This document shows positions 1-8,028 of a stretch of DNA of 64,000 nucleotides, one piece after another. Under the pieces are notes generated by a model, which made no database searches, was not told where the DNA came from, and saw only the letters and a program-made list of their open reading frames with translations. The position numbers were made by a program, and so were the translations under genes. Origin of the DNA: Fusobacterium sp. (lineage in GTDB: Bacteria > Fusobacteriota > Fusobacteriia > Fusobacteriales > Fusobacteriaceae); assembly GCF_019012925.1 (NCBI RefSeq), contig NZ_JAGIRL010000024.1:1-64000 (forward strand), given 5' to 3'. Within the stretch, counting starts at the first letter, position 1; every line of letters starts with the position of its first letter.

Positions 1-97
1 CTTTAAGACTCCTTCGAGCCTAGGAGGTTGATAGGTTGGGGGTGTAAGGGCTGTGAGGCCTTTAGCTGACCAATACTAATAAGTCGAAGTTTTAACC
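1..97 (+). rRNA. 23S rRNA, 3' end (partial)
   Basis: The first ~97 bases are the 3' terminal part of a large-subunit rRNA. The stretch before position 90 contains the conserved 3' segment reading ctgaccaatactaataagtc, which closes 23S genes in many bacteria. Two 5S genes follow at the expected distance. The gene starts outside the window and its exact 3' end is estimated to within a few bases. Confidence 0.9.
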
Positions 98-215
98 TTA
101 ATGATTTTACTATATAGTTTCAAATGTCTATTCCAATAAACAAAGAACAACGAAGTTGCGATTATGTTTATTGAGACACAGATGACTAAAAGGAATCTGT
201 GTTACAGATATTATA
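98..215 (+). other. 23S-5S transcribed spacer with two hairpins
   Basis: No tRNA is present here. Two perfect 8-bp stems are visible: CAATAAAC (134-141) with GTTTATTG (166-173), and ACACAGAT (176-183) with ATCTGTGT (195-202). They probably serve rRNA processing. That role is inferred from position only. Confidence 0.5.
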
Positions 216-333
216 GCTTGGTGAGAAGAGCTACGGGGGTACACCCAGATACATTCCGAACCTGGAAGTTAAGCCCGTAAACGCTGAAAGTACTTGGAGG
301 GAAGCCTCCTGGGAGGATAGGAACTTGCCAAGC
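216..333 (+). rRNA. rrf: 5S rRNA, copy 1
   Basis: This is a 118-nt 5S gene. Terminal helix I is formed by GCTTGG at the 5' end and CCAAGC at the 3' end. The conserved core ATTCCGAACC...GAAGTTAAGCCC is present. It is followed after 18 bases by a second, non-identical 5S gene. Confidence 0.95.
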
Positions 334-351
334 ATTAATTTAATAATTATT

Positions 352-469
352 GCTTAGTGAAAATAGCTATGGGGGTACACCTAGTCACATTCCGAACCTA
401 GAAGTTAAGCCCATAAACGCTGAAAGTACTTGGAGGGAAGCCTCCTGGGAGGATAGGAATTCGCTAAGC
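352..469 (+). rRNA. rrf: 5S rRNA, copy 2 (tandem)
   Basis: This second 5S gene has the same length as copy 1. Helix I is GCTTAG...CTAAGC. It differs from copy 1 mainly at paired positions, and the partner base changes too, so the fold is kept. It is directly followed by an 8-T run. Confidence 0.95.
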
Positions 470-486
470 TTTTTTTTATTTTTTGT
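464..486 (+). terminator. rRNA operon terminator (5S helix plus T-run)
   Basis: A long T-rich tract (470-486) begins right at the end of 5S copy 2. The closing helix of the 5S itself may act as the hairpin. No separate stem is visible, so the call is tentative. Confidence 0.4.
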
Positions 487-504
487 AAAAAATAATCATA
501 AAGT

Positions 505-532
505 TTGACTTTTATAGATAACGTGATAAAAT
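505..532 (+). promoter_or_regulatory. promoter of the hydrogenase operon
   Basis: A -35 box TTGACT (505-510) and a -10-like TAAAAT (527-532) are separated by 16 bp. They lie just upstream of the AAGGAGG ribosome site (544-550) of the first hydrogenase gene. Confidence 0.55.
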
Positions 533-558
533 TAGAAATATATAAGGAGGTATGAATT

Positions 559-1044
559 ATGATATGTAAGGATAATATTGGATTTAAAGAATTGGAGGAA
601 TATATATCTACATTTGAAGACAAGAAAAGTTCACTAATCATAATACTTCATAGAGCCCAAGAGATTTTTGGGTACATACCTGAAGAGGTTCAGGAGTTTA
701 TAGCAGAAAGGATAGGAGTTCCAGTATCAAAAGTATATGGAGTAGTAAGTTTTTATAACTTTTTTTCAATGGTTCCTAAGGGAAAATACCCTATATCAGT
801 TTGTACAGGAACAGCTTGTTATGTAAGAGGAGCAGAAAAAATACTGGAAGCACTTCAAAAAGAATTAGGAATAAAGTTGGGACAGGTAACAGAAAATGGA
901 TTATTTTCTTTGGATTCTTTGAGATGTGTAGGAGCTTGCGGATTGGCACCTGTAATGCTCATAGGAAAAGATGTTCATGGAAAGGTAAAGCCAGAAGATA
1001 TAAAGGGAATAATAGAGAAATATAGAGAAAAAGAGATGCAGTAG
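559..1044 (+). CDS. hydC: [FeFe]-hydrogenase/NADH-dehydrogenase NuoE-like subunit HydC
   Basis: This 161-aa protein is a thioredoxin-fold [2Fe-2S] subunit of the NuoE/HydC family. Four cluster cysteines are visible: C82 and C87 (CTGTAC), and C123 and C127 (CVGAC). Length is normal for the family. The ATG sits 8 bases after a strong AAGGAGG. It is the first gene of a hydC-hydB-hydA operon. In that family HydC relays electrons between the flavin subunit HydB and the hydrogenase in a cytoplasmic, NAD-linked, often electron-bifurcating complex. Bifurcation is inferred from gene content, not shown. Confidence 0.92.
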   Translation: MICKDNIGFKELEEYISTFEDKKSSLIIILHRAQEIFGYIPEEVQEFIAERIGVPVSKVYGVVSFYNFFSMVPKGKYPISVCTGTACYVRGAEKILEALQKELGIKLGQVTENGLFSLDSLRCVGACGLAPVMLIGKDVHGKVKPEDIKGIIEKYREKEMQ

Positions 1045-1075
1045 TAGAAATTAAAGGGTAATTTTAGGAGGACAT

Positions 1076-2854
1076 ATGAGTAAAAAAATATTGATATGTG
1101 GTGGTACTGGTTGTCTTTCATCTAAAAGTAGATTAATAAAAGAAAATTTGGAAAAGGAATTAAAAGAGAGAAAAATAGAGGATGTAGAGGTTGTTTTGAC
1201 AGGGTGCTTTGGATTTTGTGAAAAAGGACCAATTGTTAAGATATTACCAGCTAATAATTTTTATATAGAGGTAAAGCCTGAAGATGTGAAGGATATTATT
1301 GAATTGGATATTATAAAAGATGAAAAAGTTGAAAGGATTTTATATAAAGATCCAATAACAAAAGAGGTTGTTACTGATTATAAAAAGATGAATTTTTATC
1401 AAAAACAAGAGAGAAGAGTCTTAAAAAATTGTGGTTTTATAAATCCAGAAAGTTTGGATGATTTTCTAAAAAATGATGGATATAAAGCAGCAAAAAAAGC
1501 TATTTCAGAAATGAGTAGTGAGTTTGTAATAAAAAATATTGTCGATTCAGGATTGAGAGGTCGTGGTGGAGGAGGATTTCCAACAGGAGTAAAATGGGAA
1601 ATTGCCTCTAAAAATGATGCTAAACAAAAATATATTGTCTGTAATGCTGACGAGGGAGATCCAGGGGCATTCATGGATAGATCCATATTAGAGGGAGACC
1701 CCCACTCTGTGATAGAGGGAATGCTAATAGCAGGTTATGCTATAGGAGCAACAAAAGGTTTAGTTTATATAAGAGCAGAGTATCCATTAGCAGTTGAAAG
1801 ACTTTCAAAAGCTATAGAGGCTGCAAGAAAAAATGGATATTTAGGTGAGAATCTCTTTGGAACTCACTTTGCATTTGATATAGAGATTAAATTTGGTGCA
1901 GGAGCTTTTGTATGTGGAGAGGAAACTGCGTTGATACACTCTATGGAAGGAAGAAGGGGAGAGCCAACTTCAAAACCTCCATATCCAGCAGAAAAAGGTT
2001 TTTGGAATATGCCTACTGTTGTAAATAATGTTGAAACTTTAGTTAATGTACCAAGAATAATTTTAAATGGAGTGGATTGGTTTAGAGAGGTAGGAACTGA
2101 AAAATCACCTGGAACGAAAGTTTTTGCTCTATCTGGAAAAATAAATAATGTTGGATTAGTTGAAGTTCCAATGGGAATTAGCTTGAGAGAGATTATCTTT
2201 GAAATTGGTGAAGGAATTAAGGGTGGAAAAAAATTTAAAGCTGTTCAAACAGGTGGACCTTCAGGAGGATGTTTAAATGAGGATGATTTAGATACTCCAA
2301 TTGATTTTGATAGCTTGGCAAGTAAGGGAGCTATTATGGGATCGGGAGGAATGGTTGTAATGGATGAAGATGATTGTATGGTATCTGTTGCAAAATTTTT
2401 TCTAGAATTTACCTTAGATGAATCTTGTGGAAAGTGTACACCTTGTAGAATTGGAAATACAAGATTATATGAGATATTGAATAGAATAACTCAAGGAAAA
2501 GGAAAATTAAAGGATTTAGCATTATTGAAAGAATTATCAGAAGCGATAAAAGTAACTTCATTATGTGGATTGGGACAGACGTCTTCTAATCCAGTATTAT
2601 CTACTTTAGATAAATTTTATAATGAGTATATAGATCATGTTATTGAAAAAAGATGTACTGCTAAGGTATGTCAAAAATTGATAACTTATGTAATTACAGA
2701 TGCATGTAGAGGATGTACAGCTTGTACTAGAGTTTGTGCTGTTAAAGCTATTGACGGTAAGGTAAGAGAAAAACACACTATTGATACAGAGAAATGTGTA
2801 AGGTGTGGAGCTTGTATGTCAACTTGTAGATTCAATGCAATTATAAAATTATAA
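1076..2854 (+). CDS. hydB: NAD-binding flavoprotein subunit of [FeFe]-hydrogenase HydB (NuoF-like)
   Basis: This 592-aa subunit binds FMN and NAD(H). Domains in order: an N-terminal thioredoxin-like [2Fe-2S] domain (about 1-85, cysteines in CGGTGC and GCFGFC); a NuoF core with the glycine-rich nucleotide site GLRGRGGGGFPTG and the FMN motif NADEGDPGAF; a [4Fe-4S] site ESCGKCTPCR; and a C-terminal 2[4Fe-4S] ferredoxin domain (about 540-592, CRGCTACTRVC and CVRCGACMSTC). This layout matches HydB of trimeric hydrogenases rather than respiratory NuoF, which lacks the added ferredoxin end. It starts 31 bp after hydC with an AGGAGG site. Confidence 0.93.
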   Translation: MSKKILICGGTGCLSSKSRLIKENLEKELKERKIEDVEVVLTGCFGFCEKGPIVKILPANNFYIEVKPEDVKDIIELDIIKDEKVERILYKDPITKEVVTDYKKMNFYQKQERRVLKNCGFINPESLDDFLKNDGYKAAKKAISEMSSEFVIKNIVDSGLRGRGGGGFPTGVKWEIASKNDAKQKYIVCNADEGDPGAFMDRSILEGDPHSVIEGMLIAGYAIGATKGLVYIRAEYPLAVERLSKAIEAARKNGYLGENLFGTHFAFDIEIKFGAGAFVCGEETALIHSMEGRRGEPTSKPPYPAEKGFWNMPTVVNNVETLVNVPRIILNGVDWFREVGTEKSPGTKVFALSGKINNVGLVEVPMGISLREIIFEIGEGIKGGKKFKAVQTGGPSGGCLNEDDLDTPIDFDSLASKGAIMGSGGMVVMDEDDCMVSVAKFFLEFTLDESCGKCTPCRIGNTRLYEILNRITQGKGKLKDLALLKELSEAIKVTSLCGLGQTSSNPVLSTLDKFYNEYIDHVIEKRCTAKVCQKLITYVITDACRGCTACTRVCAVKAIDGKVREKHTIDTEKCVRCGACMSTCRFNAIIKL

Positions 2855-2872
2855 TGGAATAGGTGAAGTTAT

Positions 2873-4630
2873 ATGAAGATGATAAGACTTAGAATAGATG
2901 GGAAATTAGTAGTAGCACCTGAAGGAACTACAATTTTAAATGCTGCCTTAAAAGCTGGAATATACATACCACATCTGTGTTATATGGAGATGAAAGAGGT
3001 AGGGTATAAAAATGATTGTGCTTCTTGTAGAATTTGTGTTGTTCAAGTCAAAGGAATGAGTAGATTAGTTCCCTCTTGTACCACTCCAATAAAGGAGAAG
3101 ATGGAAGTTATAACCAACTCTCCAGAAGTTATGCATAAGAGAAGAGTTGTTTTAGAGTTGATGTTATCAGATCACCCAAAAGATTGTCTGATCTGTGGAA
3201 AAAATGGAGAGTGTGAATTACAGAAATTAGCAATCTCATTTGGAATTAGAGAGATGAGATTTGAAGGTAAAGAGGGAAGATATGATAAACAATACTCTAT
3301 TGCAATAACTAGAGATACAACTAAATGCATTATGTGTAGAAGATGTGAAACAATGTGTGAAAATATCCAAGGTTGTGGAATATTAACAGGTGTTGATAGA
3401 GGATTTAATGTCATTGTAAATACCGCTTTTAATCGAAATCTTTTAGAGACAGATTGCACCTTCTGTGGTCAGTGTGTAGCCGTTTGTCCAGTGGGAGCTC
3501 TGTATGAAACTGATAATACTTTTAGATTGGTAGAAGATCTGATGAACCCAAATAAAAAAGTTATTGTACAGGTTGCTCCAGCAGTAAGAGTAGCAATAGG
3601 AGAGCTTTTTGGAGTGGAGCCAGGTATAGATATGACTCCTAAATTGGTAACTGCTCTTAGAAAATTAGGTTTTGATGCAGTTTTTGATACAAATTTTGCT
3701 GCTGATGTAACTATTATTGAGGAGGCAACAGAACTAAAAGAAAGAGTTTTATCTAAATTAAAGGGTGAAAAAGGTGTGAAATTACCATTGTTTACCTCAT
3801 GTTGTCCTGCTTGGATAAGATTTGTAGAGCTTAATTACCCAGAATTGAGGGATAATCTATCCAGTACAAAATCTCCCCAACAAATTTTTGGAGCAATTTC
3901 CAAAGAGTTTTGGACAAGAGAGAAGGAGATAGAAAGAAAAGATTTAATCTGTGTTTCAATAATGCCTTGTACAGCTAAAAAGTATGAAGCCTCAAGGGAG
4001 GAGTTTGCAACAGATGGTATACCAGATGTAGATTATTCTATAACAACAAGGGAGTTGGGACGTTTATTTAAACAGTATAATATAGATCTTCTAGAGATGC
4101 AGGACGAGGAATTCGACTCTCCATTGGGTGAGTCAACAGGAGCAGCTGATATTTTCGGAAGAACAGGTGGAGTATTAGAGGCGGCGATTAGAACACTATA
4201 TGAATGGCTGAGTGATGGAAAATTGGAAGATTTAGATTTTGTAAATTTAAGAGGTTTCCAAGAAGTCAGAGTGGCGGAGATAGAAGTGACTGGGATTAAA
4301 TTGAGAGTAGCAGTAGTTCATGGTTTGGGAGCAGCTAGAAAATTGATAGAAGATATAAAATCTGGAAAAGAGTATTTTGATGCTATAGAGGTTATGGCAT
4401 GTAAAGGTGGATGTGTTGGTGGAAGTGGACAACCATATCATCACGGTAATTTTGAGATAGTTAAAAAAAGAGCAGAAGGGTTACAAGATATAGATTATCA
4501 TAAAGAATTGAGAGAATCTAATGAAAATGAGAGTGTAATGAAACTTTATGATAGATATATAGGTGAAGCTAATAATGAAGTTGCTCATAGACTACTTCAT
4601 ACTCATTATTTTGATAGAAAAGAGAAGTAG
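2873..4630 (+). CDS. hydA: [FeFe]-hydrogenase catalytic subunit HydA
   Basis: This 585-aa protein catalyses reversible proton reduction to H2. It has an N-terminal plant-type [2Fe-2S] domain (CASCRIC), a His-Cys [4Fe-4S] motif (HPKDCLICGKNGEC), a 2[4Fe-4S] domain (CIMCRRC, CTFCGQCVAVCPVGA) and the H-cluster domain. The three H-cluster signatures are TSCCPAWI, MPCTAKKYE and ACKGGCVGGSGQP, so all ligand cysteines are present. The third signature has Lys where many family members have Pro. It is the last gene of hydCBA. No maturase genes (hydE, hydF, hydG) are in the window, so they must lie elsewhere. Confidence 0.95.
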   Translation: MKMIRLRIDGKLVVAPEGTTILNAALKAGIYIPHLCYMEMKEVGYKNDCASCRICVVQVKGMSRLVPSCTTPIKEKMEVITNSPEVMHKRRVVLELMLSDHPKDCLICGKNGECELQKLAISFGIREMRFEGKEGRYDKQYSIAITRDTTKCIMCRRCETMCENIQGCGILTGVDRGFNVIVNTAFNRNLLETDCTFCGQCVAVCPVGALYETDNTFRLVEDLMNPNKKVIVQVAPAVRVAIGELFGVEPGIDMTPKLVTALRKLGFDAVFDTNFAADVTIIEEATELKERVLSKLKGEKGVKLPLFTSCCPAWIRFVELNYPELRDNLSSTKSPQQIFGAISKEFWTREKEIERKDLICVSIMPCTAKKYEASREEFATDGIPDVDYSITTRELGRLFKQYNIDLLEMQDEEFDSPLGESTGAADIFGRTGGVLEAAIRTLYEWLSDGKLEDLDFVNLRGFQEVRVAEIEVTGIKLRVAVVHGLGAARKLIEDIKSGKEYFDAIEVMACKGGCVGGSGQPYHHGNFEIVKKRAEGLQDIDYHKELRESNENESVMKLYDRYIGEANNEVAHRLLHTHYFDRKEK

Positions 4631-4727
4631 AGAGAGGTTTAAACTATTGTTAGTTAATTTTAAAAAAATAAATTTTAATAATCAAAATATTAGTGTTCAC
4701 AATCAATTAATATTTTTTAAATTATAC

Positions 4728-4756
4728 TTGACAAATTAAGGAAAATGTTATAAAAT
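4728..4756 (+). promoter_or_regulatory. ferredoxin promoter
   Basis: A consensus -35 TTGACA (4728-4733) and TAAAAT (4751-4756) are spaced by 17 bp, 54 bp upstream of the ferredoxin start. This suggests the ferredoxin can be expressed apart from hydCBA. Confidence 0.65.
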
Positions 4757-4809
4757 TAACTCAAGTAAATTAAAAGAAAGAATTAAAAATTTTATTAGGA
4801 GGGATTTGA

Positions 4810-4980
4810 ATGCACGTAATAGATAAAGATACTTGTATCGGATGTGGAGCTTGTGAAGGAACTTGTCCAGTAGGAGCTATATCAGCAACTGATGATGGAA
4901 AATATGCTATCGGAGATGCTTGTGTAGACTGTGGAGCTTGTGCTGGAGGATGTCCAGTAGGAGCAATCGCTGCTGAGTAA
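4810..4980 (+). CDS. small 2[4Fe-4S] clostridial-type ferredoxin
   Basis: This 56-aa protein carries two classical cluster motifs, CIGCGACEGTCP and CVDCGACAGGCP, each followed by VGAI. That is the length and pseudo-twofold symmetry of clostridial 2[4Fe-4S] ferredoxins, which are soluble low-potential electron carriers. The ATG at 4810 follows an AGGAGGG site. It has its own promoter and a strong terminator, so it is a stand-alone unit just after the hydrogenase operon. It is a plausible electron partner of HydCBA and of other ferredoxin-linked enzymes. It is short enough to be missed by length cut-offs. Confidence 0.95.
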   Translation: MHVIDKDTCIGCGACEGTCPVGAISATDDGKYAIGDACVDCGACAGGCPVGAIAAE

Positions 4981-4992
4981 TAAGAGAAGTAG

Positions 4993-5019
4993 AAAGAGTC
5001 CGAAAGGACTCTTTTTTTT
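4993..5019 (+). terminator. Rho-independent terminator after ferredoxin
   Basis: A perfect 9-bp stem AAAGAGTCC / GGACTCTTT with a GAAA tetraloop (5002-5005) is followed by a T-run. Confidence 0.92.
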
Positions 5020-5042
5020 ATCATTTTAGGAGGATTTTATTC

Positions 5043-5327
5043 ATGTATAATGAGATAGATTTACATCATATGAACTTTGATGATGCTTTGAGAGTATTTA
5101 TAACAAAGTATAATGCTTTATATAAAAAAGGTATGAGAAAAGAGATAGTAGTTATACATGGGTATGGCTCAAAATTTTTGGATAGCACACCAGTTATAAG
5201 AACAAAAATAAGAGAGTATTTTTTGAGAAATAAAGAGTGTGTAAAAATGAGATTGGATATGAATCCAGGTGTTACATATATTCTTCCACTAAAACCTCTT
5301 CCGATACCTAAGAAAAAGAAAAGATAA
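5043..5327 (+). CDS. Smr-domain protein
   Basis: This 94-aa protein consists essentially of one Smr (small MutS-related) domain. It has the LHHM segment near the start, the core motif VIHGYGSK (about 37-44) and the LRNKECVKMRLDMNPGVT region that usually carries the G-x-T/V element. Smr domains occur as nucleic-acid endonucleases, at the C-terminus of MutS2 or alone. The C-terminus is a basic KKKKR tail. An AGGAGG site precedes the ATG. It lies between the ferredoxin terminator and aroF, with no functional link to either visible. The substrate is unknown. Confidence 0.8.
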   Translation: MYNEIDLHHMNFDDALRVFITKYNALYKKGMRKEIVVIHGYGSKFLDSTPVIRTKIREYFLRNKECVKMRLDMNPGVTYILPLKPLPIPKKKKR

Positions 5328-5384
5328 TACTTTTCTTTTTTCTAATTACGAAGTATAATTTAAATAAAAGATTAGGAGAAAATT

Positions 5385-6398
5385 ATGTATATAAAAACAA
5401 AAAAAAATATAGGTGAACATGAAAAAGAAGAGATTCTAAAGTTCCTTAGTGACAATAAATTGGGGAGCATAATAAGAAAAGAGGAAGAGTTTTATAAAAT
5501 AGGTATAATTGGAGATAAAAGTAAAGTAGATTTAGATAGATTACTCTCTTTTGATGGAGTAGATGAGTTAGTTCCAATTGGGAAGAGTTATAAGTTTGTA
5601 AGTAGAGAGTTTCAACCACAGGATACTATAATAGAGATAAAGGGAAAAAAAATAGGTGGAGGAAATTTTTTAGTTATGGCAGGGCCATGTGCTATAGAGA
5701 GTAGAGAGTCAATATTTGAGATAGCTAGAGAGATAAAAAAAGCAGGAGCTCAAGTATTGAGAGGAGGAGCTTTCAAACCTAGAACATCACCATATGATTT
5801 CCAAGGATTGGGAGAGATCGGACTAAAATATATGAGAGAAGCAGCTGACGAGTATGGACTACTTGTGGTAACAGAGGTTATGGATAGCAATGATATAGAA
5901 TTGATAGAAAAATATGCAGATATTTTTCAAGTAGGTGCAAGAAATATGCAAAATTTCTCCTTGCTAAAAGCTTTGGGAAGATGCAATAAACCAATCTTAT
6001 TAAAGAGAGGATTGAGTGCTACAATGAGAGAGTTATTGATGGCAGCTGAATATATAGTTGCATATGGGAATAAAGAGGTAATCCTATGTGAAAGAGGGAT
6101 AAGAACCTTTGAAACAATAACAAGAAATACTGTAGATATAAATGCTATTCCACTTTTAAAAGAAAAATCACATCTTCCTGTAATAATAGATGCTAGTCAT
6201 GGAACAGGAAGACGTAGTCTAGTAGAACCAGTAACTTTAGCTGGAGTGATTGCAGGTGCTGATGGTGCTATGGTAGAGGTACATGAGAATCCTGAGTGTG
6301 CAACATCAGATGGAATGCAATCTCTGTATTTTAAAGATTTTGAAAAGTTAATGAGAAATTTAGATAAAACATTAAAATTAAAGGCTGAATTGGAGTAG
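5385..6398 (+). CDS. aroF: 3-deoxy-7-phosphoheptulonate (DAHP) synthase, type I-beta
   Basis: This 337-aa enzyme condenses phosphoenolpyruvate with erythrose 4-phosphate, the first step of the shikimate pathway. Residues about 1-75 form the small ferredoxin-like regulatory domain typical of type I-beta enzymes. The catalytic barrel follows with MAGPCAIES, the substrate loop GGAFKPRTSPYDFQG and the metal/phosphate segment DASHGTGRR. Feedback control through the N-terminal domain is known in relatives. It is three bases from the next gene, so the two are probably co-transcribed. No other aro gene is in the window. Confidence 0.93.
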   Translation: MYIKTKKNIGEHEKEEILKFLSDNKLGSIIRKEEEFYKIGIIGDKSKVDLDRLLSFDGVDELVPIGKSYKFVSREFQPQDTIIEIKGKKIGGGNFLVMAGPCAIESRESIFEIAREIKKAGAQVLRGGAFKPRTSPYDFQGLGEIGLKYMREAADEYGLLVVTEVMDSNDIELIEKYADIFQVGARNMQNFSLLKALGRCNKPILLKRGLSATMRELLMAAEYIVAYGNKEVILCERGIRTFETITRNTVDINAIPLLKEKSHLPVIIDASHGTGRRSLVEPVTLAGVIAGADGAMVEVHENPECATSDGMQSLYFKDFEKLMRNLDKTLKLKAELE

Positions 6399-6401
6399 TT
6401 T

Positions 6402-7115
6402 ATGTTTGTAGAAAAGGAAAACTATTTAGTTCTAAAAGAGTTTCAAAACTTGGGAATAGAAGCTATATATACCAAAAAAAATTATGGAAATGTTTTAGAG
6501 CTTCCTAAAGAGAGATTTTTAAAGGATTTTGGTGGGATTGAGAAAAATATTGTAGCAGGGCATCAAACACATAGTGATAACATAGAGATAATAGAAAGTT
6601 TGGATAAACTCTATTTTGAGGATACAGATGGTTTTATAACCAATAGAAAAGATATTATTATCTATACAAAATACGCAGATTGTTTACCTATTTATATAGT
6701 TGATAGTGTTAAGGAGATAATTGCTCTTGTTCATTCAGGTTGGCAGGGGAGTTTTAAAGGAATAGGAAAAAAAGCTGTAGAGATGATGGTAGAGAGATAT
6801 GGTTGTAATTTAAAAGATATAAAAGTGGCATTTGGTATAGGTATATCCTCTAAAAACTACGAAGTGGGAGAGGAGTTCCTTAAAAAATTTCAAAAAAAAT
6901 ATCCTAAAGATATGATAGATTATAGTTTTAAAAATGAAAATGGAAAAATTCTATATGATAACCAAAAATTTGTCTACTTAGATCTAGTAAAATTTGGAAT
7001 AGATGAAAATAATATAATATTGAATGAGCTATGTACCTATGAGGGAGAGTTTCACTCTTATAGGCGAGATAGAGAGAGCTCTGGAAGAAATGGAGCATTT
7101 ATCTTTTTTAGATAG
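6402..7115 (+). CDS. laccase-domain (PgeF/YfiH) family protein
   Basis: This 237-aa protein belongs to the YfiH/PgeF multicopper-like family. Hallmarks are the GHQTHSDN segment, DGFIT, TKYADCLPIYI with the conserved DC, and HSGWQG (usually HAGWxG). Those His/Cys residues form the family's active site. Members have been described as purine nucleoside phosphorylases/deaminases and as peptidoglycan-editing factors. The sequence alone does not decide between these roles. The start follows aroF directly with a weak ribosome site, suggesting translational coupling. Confidence 0.85.
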   Translation: MFVEKENYLVLKEFQNLGIEAIYTKKNYGNVLELPKERFLKDFGGIEKNIVAGHQTHSDNIEIIESLDKLYFEDTDGFITNRKDIIIYTKYADCLPIYIVDSVKEIIALVHSGWQGSFKGIGKKAVEMMVERYGCNLKDIKVAFGIGISSKNYEVGEEFLKKFQKKYPKDMIDYSFKNENGKILYDNQKFVYLDLVKFGIDENNIILNELCTYEGEFHSYRRDRESSGRNGAFIFFR

Positions 7116-7134
7116 AAAATTGAGATAATAAAAG

Positions 7135-7180
7135 AAAGAGGAAAAAAATTACTGTATAGGCAGTAACTTTTTTCCTCTTT
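7135..7180. terminator. bidirectional terminator between pgeF-like gene and repressor gene
   Basis: A perfect 20-bp stem (7135-7154 with 7161-7180), 6-base loop, A-rich on the left arm and T-rich on the right. It serves two convergent genes. Confidence 0.9.
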
Positions 7181-7182
7181 TA

Positions 7183-7872
7183 CTATTTAACATTATTAAT
7201 AACTTTTAAAACTTTTCCAATAATTTTAAACTCATCTTCAGGATATACATAGATTGGTTGATAATTAGGGTTATCACTAAGTAAAGCAAAGAAATTTTTA
7301 GTAACTTTTATTCTTTTAACAAATGATTCACCATTCACTAGGAATGCTCCAACCTCTCCATCTTTTAATTCCTCTCCCTGTCTACAAAGAATGATTGATT
7401 GATTTTTAATAGTAGGCTCCATAGAGTCACCTTTTACATTTATAGCAAAAACATTATCAGAATTTCTTATTCCAGGTAGTGAGATAAAATCAACAGGCTC
7501 TTCATCAGTGATCAAACCTATCCCAGCACTTATTCTAGAGAAAAGCGGGATTAGTGTGTTATTATTGCTAATATCCTTTATAACTCTTCTTTTAGAGAGT
7601 TCTTTCTCATCAGATAATCTTTTAAGCTCATTTAAGATAATATCTGGAGTTCTCTCTATAGCAGCTAAATATTTTAGTTTTTCACCTTCAGAAGGAGTAA
7701 GTAATAGTACTTTGATAAGGCTATCAAGAACTTCTTCACTAGGAGGATTTTTGATCTCTCCTCTTTCAATACCGTTATAATATGATTGAGTTATACCAGC
7801 TAATTTTGAAACTTTATTTTGACTTAGTCCAAGAGCTTCTCTTTTTGTTTTTATATATGTCTTAAAATCCAT
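7183..7872 (-). CDS. XRE-family repressor with LexA/CI-like S24 peptidase domain
   Basis: This 229-aa protein has an N-terminal XRE helix-turn-helix (about 4-60, LSQNKVSKLAGITQSYYNG) and a C-terminal S24 self-cleavage domain. The presumed cleavage bond A116-G117 (ISAGIG), the nucleophile S150 (GDSM) and the base K186 (FVKRIK) are all present at LexA/CI-like spacing, so RecA-stimulated autocleavage is possible. I start at the ATG at 7872, 6 bases after GGAGGT. An upstream in-frame start would add 17 low-complexity residues before that site. It is divergent from a 75-aa gene. No phage genes are near, so it could be a LexA substitute or a relic of an element. Confidence 0.88.
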   Translation of the reverse strand: MDFKTYIKTKREALGLSQNKVSKLAGITQSYYNGIERGEIKNPPSEEVLDSLIKVLLLTPSEGEKLKYLAAIERTPDIILNELKRLSDEKELSKRRVIKDISNNNTLIPLFSRISAGIGLITDEEPVDFISLPGIRNSDNVFAINVKGDSMEPTIKNQSIILCRQGEELKDGEVGAFLVNGESFVKRIKVTKNFFALLSDNPNYQPIYVYPEDEFKIIGKVLKVINNVK

Positions 7873-7902
7873 TACTATACCTCCTATATATATATATAAA
7901 TA

Positions 7903-7931
7903 ATTATAATATATTTTTCTCAAAATATCAA
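7903..7931 (-). promoter_or_regulatory. promoter of the S24 repressor gene
   Basis: On the minus strand TTGATA (7926-7931) and TATAAT (7903-7908) are spaced by 17 bp. Confidence 0.6.
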
Positions 7932-7947
7932 GTAATAAAATAGGGTA

Positions 7948-8001
7948 TTGACAAATTTAGATATTAGTTATAATATATATCTATAAATATAGTTATCTAT
8001 T
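7948..8001 (+). promoter_or_regulatory. promoter of the 75-aa gene with candidate repressor operators
   Basis: TTGACA (7948-7953) is followed by TATAAT (7969-7974, 15 bp) overlapping TAATAT (7971-7976, 17 bp). An inverted repeat TAGATAT (7958-7964) / ATATCTA (7977-7983) spans the -10 box. TATCTAT recurs at 7978 and 7995. These are candidate operators for the divergent repressor, but AT-richness makes chance repeats likely. Confidence 0.45.
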
Positions 8002-8028
8002 ACTAAATATAAAAACGGAGGGAATATT

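Noticed and set aside
98..215. Possible tRNA between 23S and 5S
   Set aside because: No T-loop motif or acceptor pairing; only two simple hairpins.
405..641. Minus-strand open frame across the second 5S gene and the hydC start
   Set aside because: It lies inside an rRNA gene and antisense to hydC, has no ribosome site and shows no family resemblance.
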